Source: Photorhabdus khanii NC19
GTDB taxonomy: Bacteria > Pseudomonadota > Gammaproteobacteria > Enterobacterales > Enterobacteriaceae
DNA: 64,000 nucleotides
Assembly (NCBI RefSeq): GCF_000517265.1
Contig: NZ_AYSJ01000015.1
Coordinates: forward strand, 336,191-400,190
Direction of reading: 5' to 3'
Positions 25,752-34,198 of this stretch are shown here, piece after piece (the stretch's first letter is position 1; each line of letters starts with the position of its first letter). Position numbers and translations under genes: made by a program. A model generated the notes under the pieces. The model made no database searches and was not told where the DNA came from. It saw only the letters and a list, made by a program, of their open reading frames with translations.

Positions 25752-26006
25752 GTGTGTTTTATGATCAAAATCATTATCGATAGCTTTAATTGTGAAGATT
25801 TAATCATTAATCAGGCAAAAATAACTGTGTTAGCAAGGGTTAGTCTGTGTTTTCGCTGTTTTTTTACCGTAGGCCCTAATAATAGTAACTCAGGGAAGTT
25901 ATATGGAGATCATGAATATGGGCGTTGTAATGGAAAGATGAACTATCATAATAAGGTAGATGGAAAAGGAAACCATCAGTTTAAAATAGGCTTTCCGACA
26001 AAATAA
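25752..26006 (+). CDS. Small uncharacterised ORF
   Basis: 84 codons with no family I recognise. The C-terminal half is Gly/Asn/His/Lys-rich (YGDHEYGRCNGKMNYHNK, then GKGNHQFKIGFPTK) and looks more protein-like than the N-terminal half. There is no obvious ribosome site before the ATG at 25761 or 25752. It could be the tail of a lost gene or a chance frame. A hairpin follows it at 26030-26069. Confidence 0.3.
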   Translation: MCFMIKIIIDSFNCEDLIINQAKITVLARVSLCFRCFFTVGPNNSNSGKLYGDHEYGRCNGKMNYHNKVDGKGNHQFKIGFPTK

Positions 26007-26029
26007 TAATTGATTTTTAAATGTGCTAT

Positions 26030-26069
26030 GTGGTTCATGGGTTCGATGGTTTTATGTCTCATGGACCAC
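26030..26069. repeat. Hairpin with 10-bp stem after the small ORF
   Basis: GTGGTTCATG (26030-26039) pairs with CATGGACCAC (26060-26069) with one G-T pair, around a 20-nt loop. There is no T-run, so a terminator function is doubtful; it may be a relic repeat. Confidence 0.45.
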
Positions 26070-26498
26070 CATTCATATAAGAGATTTAACTACAGCGTAA
26101 TTTCGTAGTTGGTGAAATTCAATTCAAGGAAAAATTCAGTTAGAAGAGAAGCTAAGCTAAGGTGATTAACAGGGCGTATACACAACGTTGAGCAAAAGCG
26201 GAAAATCAGCCAGTAAAATTGCTGACAGGTTATATGAAAGCACGTAATGTTGATACCGGTAGTTAACAAACTGTTTAAAATTAGCCATTGTTATTTCCTA
26301 ATGTATTGACTATCGAGCAGGCAATATTTGTGTCATTAGGGCTTGAATTAGTGACGTTGCAGTATTGGCGTATACGCATCAATTAATACAGCACTGCATG
26401 TTATAGAAAATGAAGCGGTGGGAGGAAAGTTGCGACTCATATTTGTCAATGCGAAAACTCACCTGGGATTCTGGCTTTGAAGGTAAGAAAATAAACGT
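26070..26498. other. Non-coding spacer before the PPDK-like gene
   Basis: About 430 bases with stop codons in all frames. Composition shifts from AT-rich on the left to more balanced on the right, so this is the boundary of a transferred segment. The large gene's promoter presumably lies here. Confidence 0.4.
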
Positions 26499-29400
26499 AT
26501 GACTGTAAAATTTGAACGATTGTACCAGCTAGCCCAGCACGTCGATTTTTCGGTGCTTATTCCCCCTTTGGTAATACTTCCTGCTGATGAAGCGCTTGCT
26601 ATCACAGCGGTTTCTCCACAAGCTGATGCTGATCTGCTACGCACCATCTACAGCAAGCATATTACCGAGCAACACGGTTGGGTTAAACAGGTAGTGGAAG
26701 TCTGTGGTCCGCCTCCCTGGATTGTTCGTAGTGCTGGTCTGGAGGATGGTGACGCTTTCGTCAATGCGGGTGGCTATGCCAGTGTAATTTGCCATCGCAC
26801 AGCCGATTTTGCCGAGACTGTTGCTGAGGTTACCTTTAGTGGATTTGAACCTCAGGCTATTGCACAACAGCGGCTAATAAATCCTGATTATCAACCTCAG
26901 CCAATCGCCTGTTTTGTTCAGCGGTTGATTGAAGGTATTCCATCCCTAGTGGAACCCTTACAGGCACCCTATCTGACTGCTGATGTATGTCATAGTTTGT
27001 ACAAAATTATCCTGCAGTTGCATCAATATTTTTCTGAAGTTGCGTTAGATACTGAGTGGGTATTGGAAACAGATCATGGCCTGGTATCGGCTACTGGGCT
27101 GACCTTGGCCGCCCCTGATGGCATCCGGGGTGAACTGGCGTTTGGTTTTGGCTTTGCATCGGCGCAATCACCTGGTTCAAGGGTAAACTCGGTCGCCTAT
27201 CATTGGCCGAGATTAGCTGCGCCCTTGTGGTATGGCACGCAATTGCGCCAAGTACATGCAGATAAACTTTGGTTAGTACAGGTGCGCCCTGCACCGGGTT
27301 ACACGCTTGAACGTCGTGTTCAACGGTTAACAGCCGAGGTACGAACCGAGTTGGCGCGTTGTATGCGTGCAGTACCGGTGACAGCCCTATTGCATCCTGT
27401 CGCACCCTCTTTAGGCAGCTTCCTTTCTGCATCGACATTGGATGATGCCTGGTCTCGTTACCTGCGTCTTCCCCCATCGGTGCAAACGGCGCTTACCGCT
27501 GTCTTCGTTGAATCTGGGGTGGCCTGTGAACATGCCGGCATCATGTTCCGTCAACAAAAGTTGCCGGTTTTTCTTACCCAACTAACAAATCTACCTGCGG
27601 TTCCCTGGGTAGTCATTGATGGTATTGGTGAACTGGCCTACTTTAGTGCACAAAAGCCGCTTATCGTACTCAAAACGGAAACAGCCGAATCGGTTAATTT
27701 GCCGGCTTTAGTGCAACGTGTGTTTGACGACAGTGAATCCCTGCCGATCGAGGTGCTTACATCTCAACGTATTACCGATCTTCTGCAAAATGCATTGACC
27801 GGTTTGCCTATGTTAACGGAAAAAGCCTATACCACTCTTAAACAACGCACGACTTTTCCAACAGACACCTGGCTACAAAAGGGTAATGTTGTTCGAAGCC
27901 CCAGTTTAACCGGTTGGCTCCTCGCACAGATAGGTGAGAAAGCCATTGAGTTTCTACCCTCTCATTGGTTGACAGCTGATGCAACAGCAGATTATTTCTG
28001 TGCTTTCACGGCTAAAAGCAATCCGCAATCTGCGTTACCGCGTTTATGTAAGGCTATTCCAACACTTGCAGACAGGATCATCCAACTCAATGATCTTCGA
28101 CTGCTTATGCAATTAATCAAAACCGAAGCATGGATTGAGAAATTGCCATCCATCCGACTGGCCTCATGGATCGATGCTGCGATAACCGCACCGTATAGCG
28201 ATGCACACCGGTTGCTGGAATGTATACTTCATGTACTCGCAGATACAGAAATGCTGCCCATTTACGAGGATGCCGATCGGCTAAATATCGTACATGCTTT
28301 GGTCGGTGCAGCAAAATACGGGCTTTCTCCTGTCTCTCTATTAGAAATAATACACTACAACCAACTAGCACCGATTGCGCTCGCTAGCCTGGTATGTGCA
28401 CCCAAAGCATTTGCTGCCTACCTGGCTTTTTTGGCTCCTCTGAAACGCTTTAAGGTGGCTGCTGCATTGGCTGGTGCCAGCGAAGCAGCCGATTTACTGC
28501 AAGCTACCGCCAGCCTGATGAAGGTCCTGCATAACGCAAACTTACCAACATTGAAGGGGCTCTGTCGTATTGACCTGGTGGATGCTTATGATCAGGTGCT
28601 TAAAGCTGTATTAGCCGATGTGGTAGATCGGCGTGATCTCATTGCATATCAACGTTACTTGGATCTGCTAAGTGGTTGGATTGCCTTTGCTCAACTGTCG
28701 ATTCTTTCTGCCACGGAGAAGGCTGCATTACGCTCTTTCTTAAGATGGATAGAACGTGCTCGTCATCAATCCATGCCAGACAATTTTTTTCTTGAGTTAA
28801 AAGAAGACATTGTGGAATGTTTGGGCGACGACTTCTTACGCTGGCAAGTTCTAATACCCATTGCCGGTAATATGGATCCTGGTCAACTCCCTATAGAAAA
28901 TGCACATCAATTACATAATCTCTTACATCAGTGGATGTTGGCTCGTTTCCGAACTGGATCAGGTTCTGAACTGCCTGCTCTTCTACGCAAACTGATAAAT
29001 ATCGCAGATGGTTTTGGCGATGCCCGTTCTTGTTTGCTGAGGTTAACACGGAACATTTTAGAGATCTCACTTCCCTTTGTGGTACACAAGGCCAGCTTCC
29101 TTTTCAATGAGAAAGAGTTGATTGTTGAATTTGCCGAATTACCGAACGCTCCGGAAGAGGACATTGGTCGTTTACATGTATTCGAAGCGTTAGCATTACG
29201 TATCGTCGAATGGGAACCTATATGGCGGGTATCATTGAATCGGGTTTGTCAGTTAGGCACCTGGACGCTTTTTTTGCGCATGCAGCGTACTGATGGCGCA
29301 GATTGGCAAGCTAAGGATCTACATCAACTGGTGCTCTGGTTGCGAGTGCTGTTCGATACAGCTTATGACTTCTCGTATGTTCCTAACGATGACGTTTCAC

Positions 29401-30557
29401 ATGTATATGAAATGGTTGGTCATTCTCCTTGGCGTGAGCTGTTTCGCGCTTATGCTACTTACCGGGCAGCGATTGATTTTTCTACTCAACGTATTACCGT
29501 CTATTCATTGCCCTTTGCCACAACGCTGGCAGCACTTTGCCTGAATCAGTCTGTACGTGATGAGGTAACAGCAGCCTGCATTGCCGGTTTTGAAAGTGCC
29601 TGGAAAGCCTTCCATTGTATTGTTGAAAAACTGGAGAGAGCCGAAACTGACCAAAACCAGTGGGGGATCCTTTATACTACAGCAGGGCAACTGGGGTTGC
29701 TGCTTTCAGCGATGTGGCCGGAACAGACATTGATGCGGATGGCACAAGCGCCGCTATCACCTGTTGCCGCTGAACGAATGGGTGTCAGTCTGTTACATCG
29801 TCGTGACTTGGCTGCCACATTGCAACAGCTGATTACAGTGCCGGAAAATGCGGCTTTGCGCGATTTGGTGTTACACCATATTCCTGAAATTGCTGTGAGT
29901 GCAAGTTCTGCCTCTACAATCGCAGATGAAGTCACAAGCTGGCAAAGTAAGTTTAAGCGCTGCAAGGAATACCTGCTTGCTCATCATGCCAATTTACTCT
30001 CTGACAGCCAATGTCGGCAATGTGTCAAACAGCTCGGACTGGTGCCCTATGGCATAACTGAGGAAATTGAAACCTCTATTCAACGTGCTCTGGCTCACAC
30101 AGCAGCAGAGGTGAAAGGTCGTTTTAAACTGGACGAAGTTGACCCTATTGTTATTATTCGCGCCATTGGTACGGAGACTGGCGCCAGTGTGCTTCAATGC
30201 AAATTAGGTAGCTTGTCATGTAGAAAAATTTTGGGGGAAATTAGTTCAATATCAGTAAATTACATTCGGCAATTGATTATCAAAGTCGCCTGCGACACGA
30301 CAGGTGATAATGCAGAAGAATTAATTGAGCGCGGACGGCTGGAGATCCCTCCACGCGATGCGATTGAATTTGTGGTACGCCTGGAAGCACTGTTTGACTG
30401 TACTTTGGGATGGTTGCGATACGAGCCTTTGTCAATAGAGATTAATGAATTTTCGGCGGTCGTGAATAATGCCCTTAATGCGCGCGTATATACTGCATCA
30501 ACAAGTGCCTGCTGTTTGTGCTGTTGCCATCGATTGGAGTTACGGCCAAGGTTATAG
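26499..30557 (+). CDS. Large uncharacterised protein with PEP-synthase/PPDK-like ATP-grasp and phospho-His swivel modules
   Basis: 1352 codons in one open frame, near 48-50% GC, unlike its AT-rich flanks. Seen: WIVRSAGLEDGDAFVNAGGY at residues 74-93, which matches the VRSSA..ED....AG.Y nucleotide-binding signature of PEP synthase, pyruvate phosphate dikinase and rifampin phosphotransferase; ALDTEWVLE at 182-190; LWLVQVRPAP at 257-266 (the Q-x-R that closes the ATP-grasp); and VACEHAGIMFRQQKLPVFL at 341-359, resembling the mobile-domain motif with a phosphorylatable His (His345). No PEP/pyruvate-binding TIM barrel follows. Residues about 400-1340 are Leu/Ala-rich and look helical, with no motif I recognise. 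The last about 25 codons run antisense through an ATPase fragment, so the natural C-terminus may be altered. I infer an ATP-dependent phosphotransferase acting on an unknown substrate. Confidence 0.6.
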   Translation: MTVKFERLYQLAQHVDFSVLIPPLVILPADEALAITAVSPQADADLLRTIYSKHITEQHGWVKQVVEVCGPPPWIVRSAGLEDGDAFVNAGGYASVICHRTADFAETVAEVTFSGFEPQAIAQQRLINPDYQPQPIACFVQRLIEGIPSLVEPLQAPYLTADVCHSLYKIILQLHQYFSEVALDTEWVLETDHGLVSATGLTLAAPDGIRGELAFGFGFASAQSPGSRVNSVAYHWPRLAAPLWYGTQLRQVHADKLWLVQVRPAPGYTLERRVQRLTAEVRTELARCMRAVPVTALLHPVAPSLGSFLSASTLDDAWSRYLRLPPSVQTALTAVFVESGVACEHAGIMFRQQKLPVFLTQLTNLPAVPWVVIDGIGELAYFSAQKPLIVLKTETAESVNLPALVQRVFDDSESLPIEVLTSQRITDLLQNALTGLPMLTEKAYTTLKQRTTFPTDTWLQKGNVVRSPSLTGWLLAQIGEKAIEFLPSHWLTADATADYFCAFTAKSNPQSALPRLCKAIPTLADRIIQLNDLRLLMQLIKTEAWIEKLPSIRLASWIDAAITAPYSDAHRLLECILHVLADTEMLPIYEDADRLNIVHALVGAAKYGLSPVSLLEIIHYNQLAPIALASLVCAPKAFAAYLAFLAPLKRFKVAAALAGASEAADLLQATASLMKVLHNANLPTLKGLCRIDLVDAYDQVLKAVLADVVDRRDLIAYQRYLDLLSGWIAFAQLSILSATEKAALRSFLRWIERARHQSMPDNFFLELKEDIVECLGDDFLRWQVLIPIAGNMDPGQLPIENAHQLHNLLHQWMLARFRTGSGSELPALLRKLINIADGFGDARSCLLRLTRNILEISLPFVVHKASFLFNEKELIVEFAELPNAPEEDIGRLHVFEALALRIVEWEPIWRVSLNRVCQLGTWTLFLRMQRTDGADWQAKDLHQLVLWLRVLFDTAYDFSYVPNDDVSHVYEMVGHSPWRELFRAYATYRAAIDFSTQRITVYSLPFATTLAALCLNQSVRDEVTAACIAGFESAWKAFHCIVEKLERAETDQNQWGILYTTAGQLGLLLSAMWPEQTLMRMAQAPLSPVAAERMGVSLLHRRDLAATLQQLITVPENAALRDLVLHHIPEIAVSASSASTIADEVTSWQSKFKRCKEYLLAHHANLLSDSQCRQCVKQLGLVPYGITEEIETSIQRALAHTAAEVKGRFKLDEVDPIVIIRAIGTETGASVLQCKLGSLSCRKILGEISSISVNYIRQLIIKVACDTTGDNAEELIERGRLEIPPRDAIEFVVRLEALFDCTLGWLRYEPLSIEINEFSAVVNNALNARVYTASTSACCLCCCHRLELRPRL

Positions 30558-30795
30558 GGGTGAAGCCCAAGTTCAGGTTCATCAATAATAATTGAGCTTG
30601 GCATGTAGTCTTTGGATTGCAGCAACACGGTAGTCAATAGGATAAAGCGTAAAGTACCATCAGATAATTCACTCGCTTTAAAGGGAATATCCTGTTCTTT
30701 CTCTGTCCATTCGAGTGTCTTTCGGATGATACGGAGCCGGATCCCCTGCGGGTGTTTCCTAAAGAATCGCCCTGTTTTGTTATCCATCATGTCAC
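30555..30795 (-). pseudogene. Fragment of an AAA/OLD-like (AAA_21) ATPase gene
   Basis: On the minus strand about 80 codons read [20 protein letters not shown] and then TLRFILLTTVLLQSK, SSIIIDEPELGLHPY. These are the ABC-type signature region and the Walker B/D-loop (IIIDEPELGLHP) of RecF/OLD-like AAA_21 ATPases, often found in defence or toxin systems. Everything before and after these motifs is missing: one side joins the end of the PPDK-like gene, the other joins a haemagglutinin pseudogene. It is a relic and antisense to the neighbouring frames. Confidence 0.75.
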
Positions 30796-30844
30796 TTTGT
30801 CTGGCCGGGAAGCGTTGCCTCATTGGTTGCCCTTGCAACGTCTG

Positions 30845-31629
30845 GCTGATCTGGCCAATGGCGTACCGCAAGTCAATATTCAGACCCCGAACAGTGATGG
30901 CGTCTCCCGCAACCAGTACAGTCAGTTTAATGTGGATCAGCGGGGCGCTATTCTTAATAACAGTGGCGTGAATACCAAAACTGATTTGGGGGGCTTGATT
31001 ACGGCTAACCCTTGGTTGGCTCAGGGTGAAGCCAAAATTATTTTAAATGAAGTCAATAGCCGTAATTCCAGCCAGACGAGGTTAGCGACAGGTCAAACAA
31101 TTTTGGAAAACGGCCGTCTGAAAGGGTTTGAAGTGGGTGATGGTATCCTGACCGTTAACGGCAAGGGCTTGAATGATGCCAAGAGTGATTATACCCGCCT
31201 GATTGCCCGCGCCGTCAATATTAATGCCAAATTACACGCCAAAGATTTGACGGTAACGACAGGGCGAAACCGTGTTGATGAGCGGGGGAATGTGATACAA
31301 ATTCTACCCGTTTCTGGTGATGGTAAGAAGAATCCTGAATTCAGCCTCGATGTGGCGGCGGTTGGCGGGATGTATGCCAACAAAATTAAGCTGGTCGGCA
31401 CCGAGCAGGGGGTTGGTGTACGCAATGCCGGGCCATTGGGCGCACAGGCAGGTAATTTGATGCTCAACACAAATGGTCATCTTACCAATAGCGGTATTAT
31501 CACAGCCTCCGCAGTAGTGGTTCGCTTACCAATCGCGGTCTCATAACGGTTTCAGATGATGTTACCCTTCATAATCAAGGCAAATTAGATAATAAAGAAC
31601 AGCAGCAGCGTCTGAAAGCGTTATCTTAA
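30845..31629 (+). pseudogene. Broken filamentous-haemagglutinin (TpsA) gene fragment
   Basis: Seen: [56 protein letters not shown] and NEVNSRNSS, the start of the two-partner secretion (TPS) domain. It then jumps directly to [20 protein letters not shown]. The NPNGI/NPAGI-type block of about 35 residues normally between them is deleted in frame. After NSGIITAS the frame shifts at about 31508 and continues as [20 protein letters not shown] to a stop at 31629. Signal sequence, repeats and C-terminus are all missing. It is a remnant of a FhaB/CdiA-like exoprotein gene. Confidence 0.85.
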
Positions 31630-31659
31630 TTCAGTGCTAATATATTACCAAGGTAAGCA

Positions 31660-32622
31660 ATGACACCTGAAAACTATTTAGTTACCTATCGGAATAAAAA
31701 TGGAAGCAGGATATTTGTTCTGTTTACAACTAACTTTGGCGATTTTGTGCTTACCAAGGACTGCAAAGGAGATGGATGTGTCTGTTTAGGTTGTTTGCTC
31801 TTCACTGTTACGGGTGGAGATATCAATAACCAACACCCTATCCTGGATACTGACAAGAGAAAGGTTTTAAAGGAAAACCTGATTGTGTATCCATTTACAG
31901 AGATAGGTGGACTTATGTTACATGGCCTTAAACACGAAAAATACAAAAAATATAGAGGCTCAGTTTCTAAGCCACAGCTTGACGAGATATTTCGCACACC
32001 TGATGCTTTATTATTCATCAAGCAAGAAGATGATGGAACGTTCACATATTCTTACTTATCACCAACATTTGATAAAAAGGTTATTTCTCGTGGATGTAAA
32101 TCAGGGAATTGCCCATGTATAGGATGCCGCATCGTAGATATGATATCTATTGATGATAAAGGAATTTCTTCGCATGTTGTAGATATAAAAGCATCACGTT
32201 TTACACCAGACGATGAGCTGGTTTTGCCCGTTTTTAGTGATCATGAAGAAATCATCTCAAAGCTATTAAGCAAAGACCCGAGTATTCGGCATGAGTTTTC
32301 ACCAAATATATTTGACTCACCACTTGAAAAAATGTTTTATAAACTTGCTTTTTTAGATTTACATATTTACCCGCAATATAATGTTGGAAAATATCGAATA
32401 GATTTCGCGATCCCTGATAAGAAGATTGCGATTGAACTTGATGGACATGACTATCACAAAACGAAGTACCAAAGAACTTATGATGCTCAACGTGATAGAT
32501 GGTTGTTTGGCGAGGGATGGCAAGTGTTAAGGTTTACAGGGACTGAAATTTATAAAAACCTAGATGGCTGCATAGATGAAATATGTAATCTATGCGGTAT
32601 AGAACGTTTATCAAACTATTAA
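31660..32622 (+). CDS. DUF559/Vsr-like nuclease domain protein with duplicated cysteine motif
   Basis: 320 residues, intact. The C-terminal about 110 residues carry a PD-(D/E)XK fold of the DUF559/very-short-patch-repair type: SPLEKMFYKLAFLDLHIYPQ, then YRIDFAIPDKKIAIELDGHD (D...ELDG core) and RDRWLFGEGWQVLRFTGTEI. The N-terminal about 200 residues contain the same motif twice, CKGDGCVCLGC (about 35-45) and CKSGNCPCIGC (about 145-155), pattern C-K-x3-C-x-C-[LI]-G-C. This suggests a duplicated metal-binding module. It follows the haemagglutinin relic by 30 bp and has its own AAGGTAAGC ribosome site. I infer a DNA-acting nuclease; no partner is visible. Confidence 0.7.
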   Translation: MTPENYLVTYRNKNGSRIFVLFTTNFGDFVLTKDCKGDGCVCLGCLLFTVTGGDINNQHPILDTDKRKVLKENLIVYPFTEIGGLMLHGLKHEKYKKYRGSVSKPQLDEIFRTPDALLFIKQEDDGTFTYSYLSPTFDKKVISRGCKSGNCPCIGCRIVDMISIDDKGISSHVVDIKASRFTPDDELVLPVFSDHEEIISKLLSKDPSIRHEFSPNIFDSPLEKMFYKLAFLDLHIYPQYNVGKYRIDFAIPDKKIAIELDGHDYHKTKYQRTYDAQRDRWLFGEGWQVLRFTGTEIYKNLDGCIDEICNLCGIERLSNY

Positions 32623-32941
32623 AGGGGAGCATGTTTCATGCGAAAGGATGCAACTATGAAAAATCACAATAAATTGCTCTTTTTGGCATGATAAGACATC
32701 AATTTTATTTTAATTGGCCTTAATTGTATTATTCATAGGCATAGTTTCAGCGGGCTGGCTAAAGAGTCGATTAATTATAACGTTAACGTCCGCTTCTCGC
32801 CCATAGCAGAACGCCATATTTAGCCGCAATTTGCTATGGCAAGTCGAAAAGTGGTTGGCGGATTCGACTAATAAGTGCAATTTTTCAGAAAGGCGGTCAG
32901 TTGCTATAGTAGGCACCTTTCCCGCCACAGGAAAATGCACT
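32623..32941. other. Spacer between nuclease-like gene and IS30 fragment
   Basis: About 320 bases without a convincing gene. It probably contains the left end of the IS30-type element, but I could not define its terminal repeat. Confidence 0.4.
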
Positions 32942-33289
32942 ATGGCCTATACACAACTGACCGAGACAGAAAGATATCAGATTTCCAGTTTAAAAAAAGC
33001 GGGTTTTTCACAGCGTTTCATTGCTGAGTCACTTAAGCGAAGCCCGTCGACCATCAGCAGAGAATTGAAGAGAAATCAAGAAGTCCAGACATACTGCCCT
33101 GAACAGGCTCATTTGAAGGTATTGGCTCGTCGTCATTTTGCTAAGAAAGCCGTGAAAATAACGCCGGAAGTAAAAAAATGGATAAAACGGTTAATTTGGA
33201 AAGACTTAAGTCCTGCCCAGGTGGCTGATTATTTAAAGCAACATAAAGGTATATATATGAGCAGTGGTGACAGAAGAATAACCCAATAG
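32942..33289 (+). pseudogene. IS30-family transposase, N-terminal fragment
   Basis: Starting at the ATG at 32942: MAYTQLTETERYQISSLKKA, then GFSQRFIAESLKRSPSTISR and ELKRN, the N-terminal helix-turn-helix of IS30 transposases; PEVKKWIKRLIWKDLSPAQV and LKQHKGIYMSS follow. IS30 enzymes are around 320-340 residues with a C-terminal DDE domain, which is absent: after about 33258 the sequence switches to an unrelated fragment. It is inactive. Confidence 0.85.
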
Positions 33290-33807
33290 ATTTAAACAAT
33301 CTGGAGGCAAGTCTCTCTTCCTTAAAAGGAAAAGAGAACTGGGCCGCGCTGCCTTTCACTGGTGACTATGATATGCATGACATGATTAGTTTCACGACTC
33401 AACCACATTCAGTTCCATCTGCTTCATTAGAAGAAAAGAAAATAATCGATCTCATTAACCGATTTATTGCTCAATCTGATTTAAACCGGCCATTTGAAGA
33501 TATAGAACATAATGTTATCAGGCATGGTCCTCAGGTAAGTTATCCTGCTTTTGCTATGGACAAAGAGAGAGAAAAAGTAAAGAAACGAGGTGGGATTGTC
33601 AAAGTTGTTGCCGAACCTGGAGAGTTTCCAGTTGCTATTATCTGTAAAGGAAAATGGATAATAGCAAATGATATTTATGAATTAGAAAAGTTTTACAACA
33701 AGGTTGGTGCAAAAATGAAAGTGAGTTGGAGGCCAGGCACTGGAAATCCGGGTTTTGTTCCTAATCCTGAAAAACCGGGTATGGCTAGATTTAGTTGGAA
33801 AAAATAA
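33265..33807 (+). pseudogene. C-terminal fragment of a putative toxin
   Basis: An open frame runs from the IS30 breakpoint (about 33265, no start codon) to 33807; the first ATG in frame is at 33373. Seen: LPFTGDYDMHDMISF, then IEHNVIRHGPQVSYPAF, AEPGEFPVAIICKGKW, and a Pro/Gly-rich tail ending ARFSWKK. The GDYD...HG arrangement loosely recalls the second half of ExoY/edema-factor-type adenylate cyclases (DYDLF...HG), but the match is weak and I do not assign activity. It looks like the end of a polymorphic toxin or exoprotein gene cut off by the IS30 element. Confidence 0.4.
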
Positions 33808-33921
33808 ACCTTACCTGTACGCTTGAATTTGAAAACCGTCATGCTTGCAATCACCGCCCTTTTTTGCTCGCATTAAGTGCCAATGAAAAGGGAATCATGC
33901 TTACATTAACCTGAGTTCTGG

Positions 33922-34060
33922 TTAAGCCGTCACTAACCTATCCATTTCTGAGCAGGAAATATTCAGTGACGGTTTGTTCTCTTTGAGACAATAAGCGATG
34001 AGTCCCCCCAACACATTCAACATTAATCCCTGAACACTACGGTGTCGTGAATGTTCTATC
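33922..34060 (-). pseudogene. IS982-family transposase C-terminal remnant
   Basis: The minus strand reads NISQIEHSRHRSVQGLMLNV, then LGGLIAYCLKENKPSL, which is the typical end of IS982-type transposases. Upstream codons in the same frame (toward 34227) do not resemble the family, so only the last about 40 codons remain. It is not functional. Confidence 0.7.
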
Positions 34061-34198
34061 TGAGAAATATTCTTTGATTGATCATTGATGGGGTGATGAG
34101 GCCAACGGTTATAACATTTCCTCAGCAGTAGTATATTGGTTATTCCCCATAATGACTCGGAAGATGGATACAGTAACCAAATTGAGGAAAAATTCCTT

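Noticed and set aside
24702..26498. Invertible fimbrial promoter (mad/mrp type)
   Set aside because: No clear flanking inverted repeats and no recombinase gene seen by eye.
30260..30871. 203-codon minus frame treated as a complete ATPase gene
   Set aside because: Only about 80 codons match AAA_21 ATPases; the rest is antisense to the large plus-strand gene or unrelated. Kept only as a fragment.
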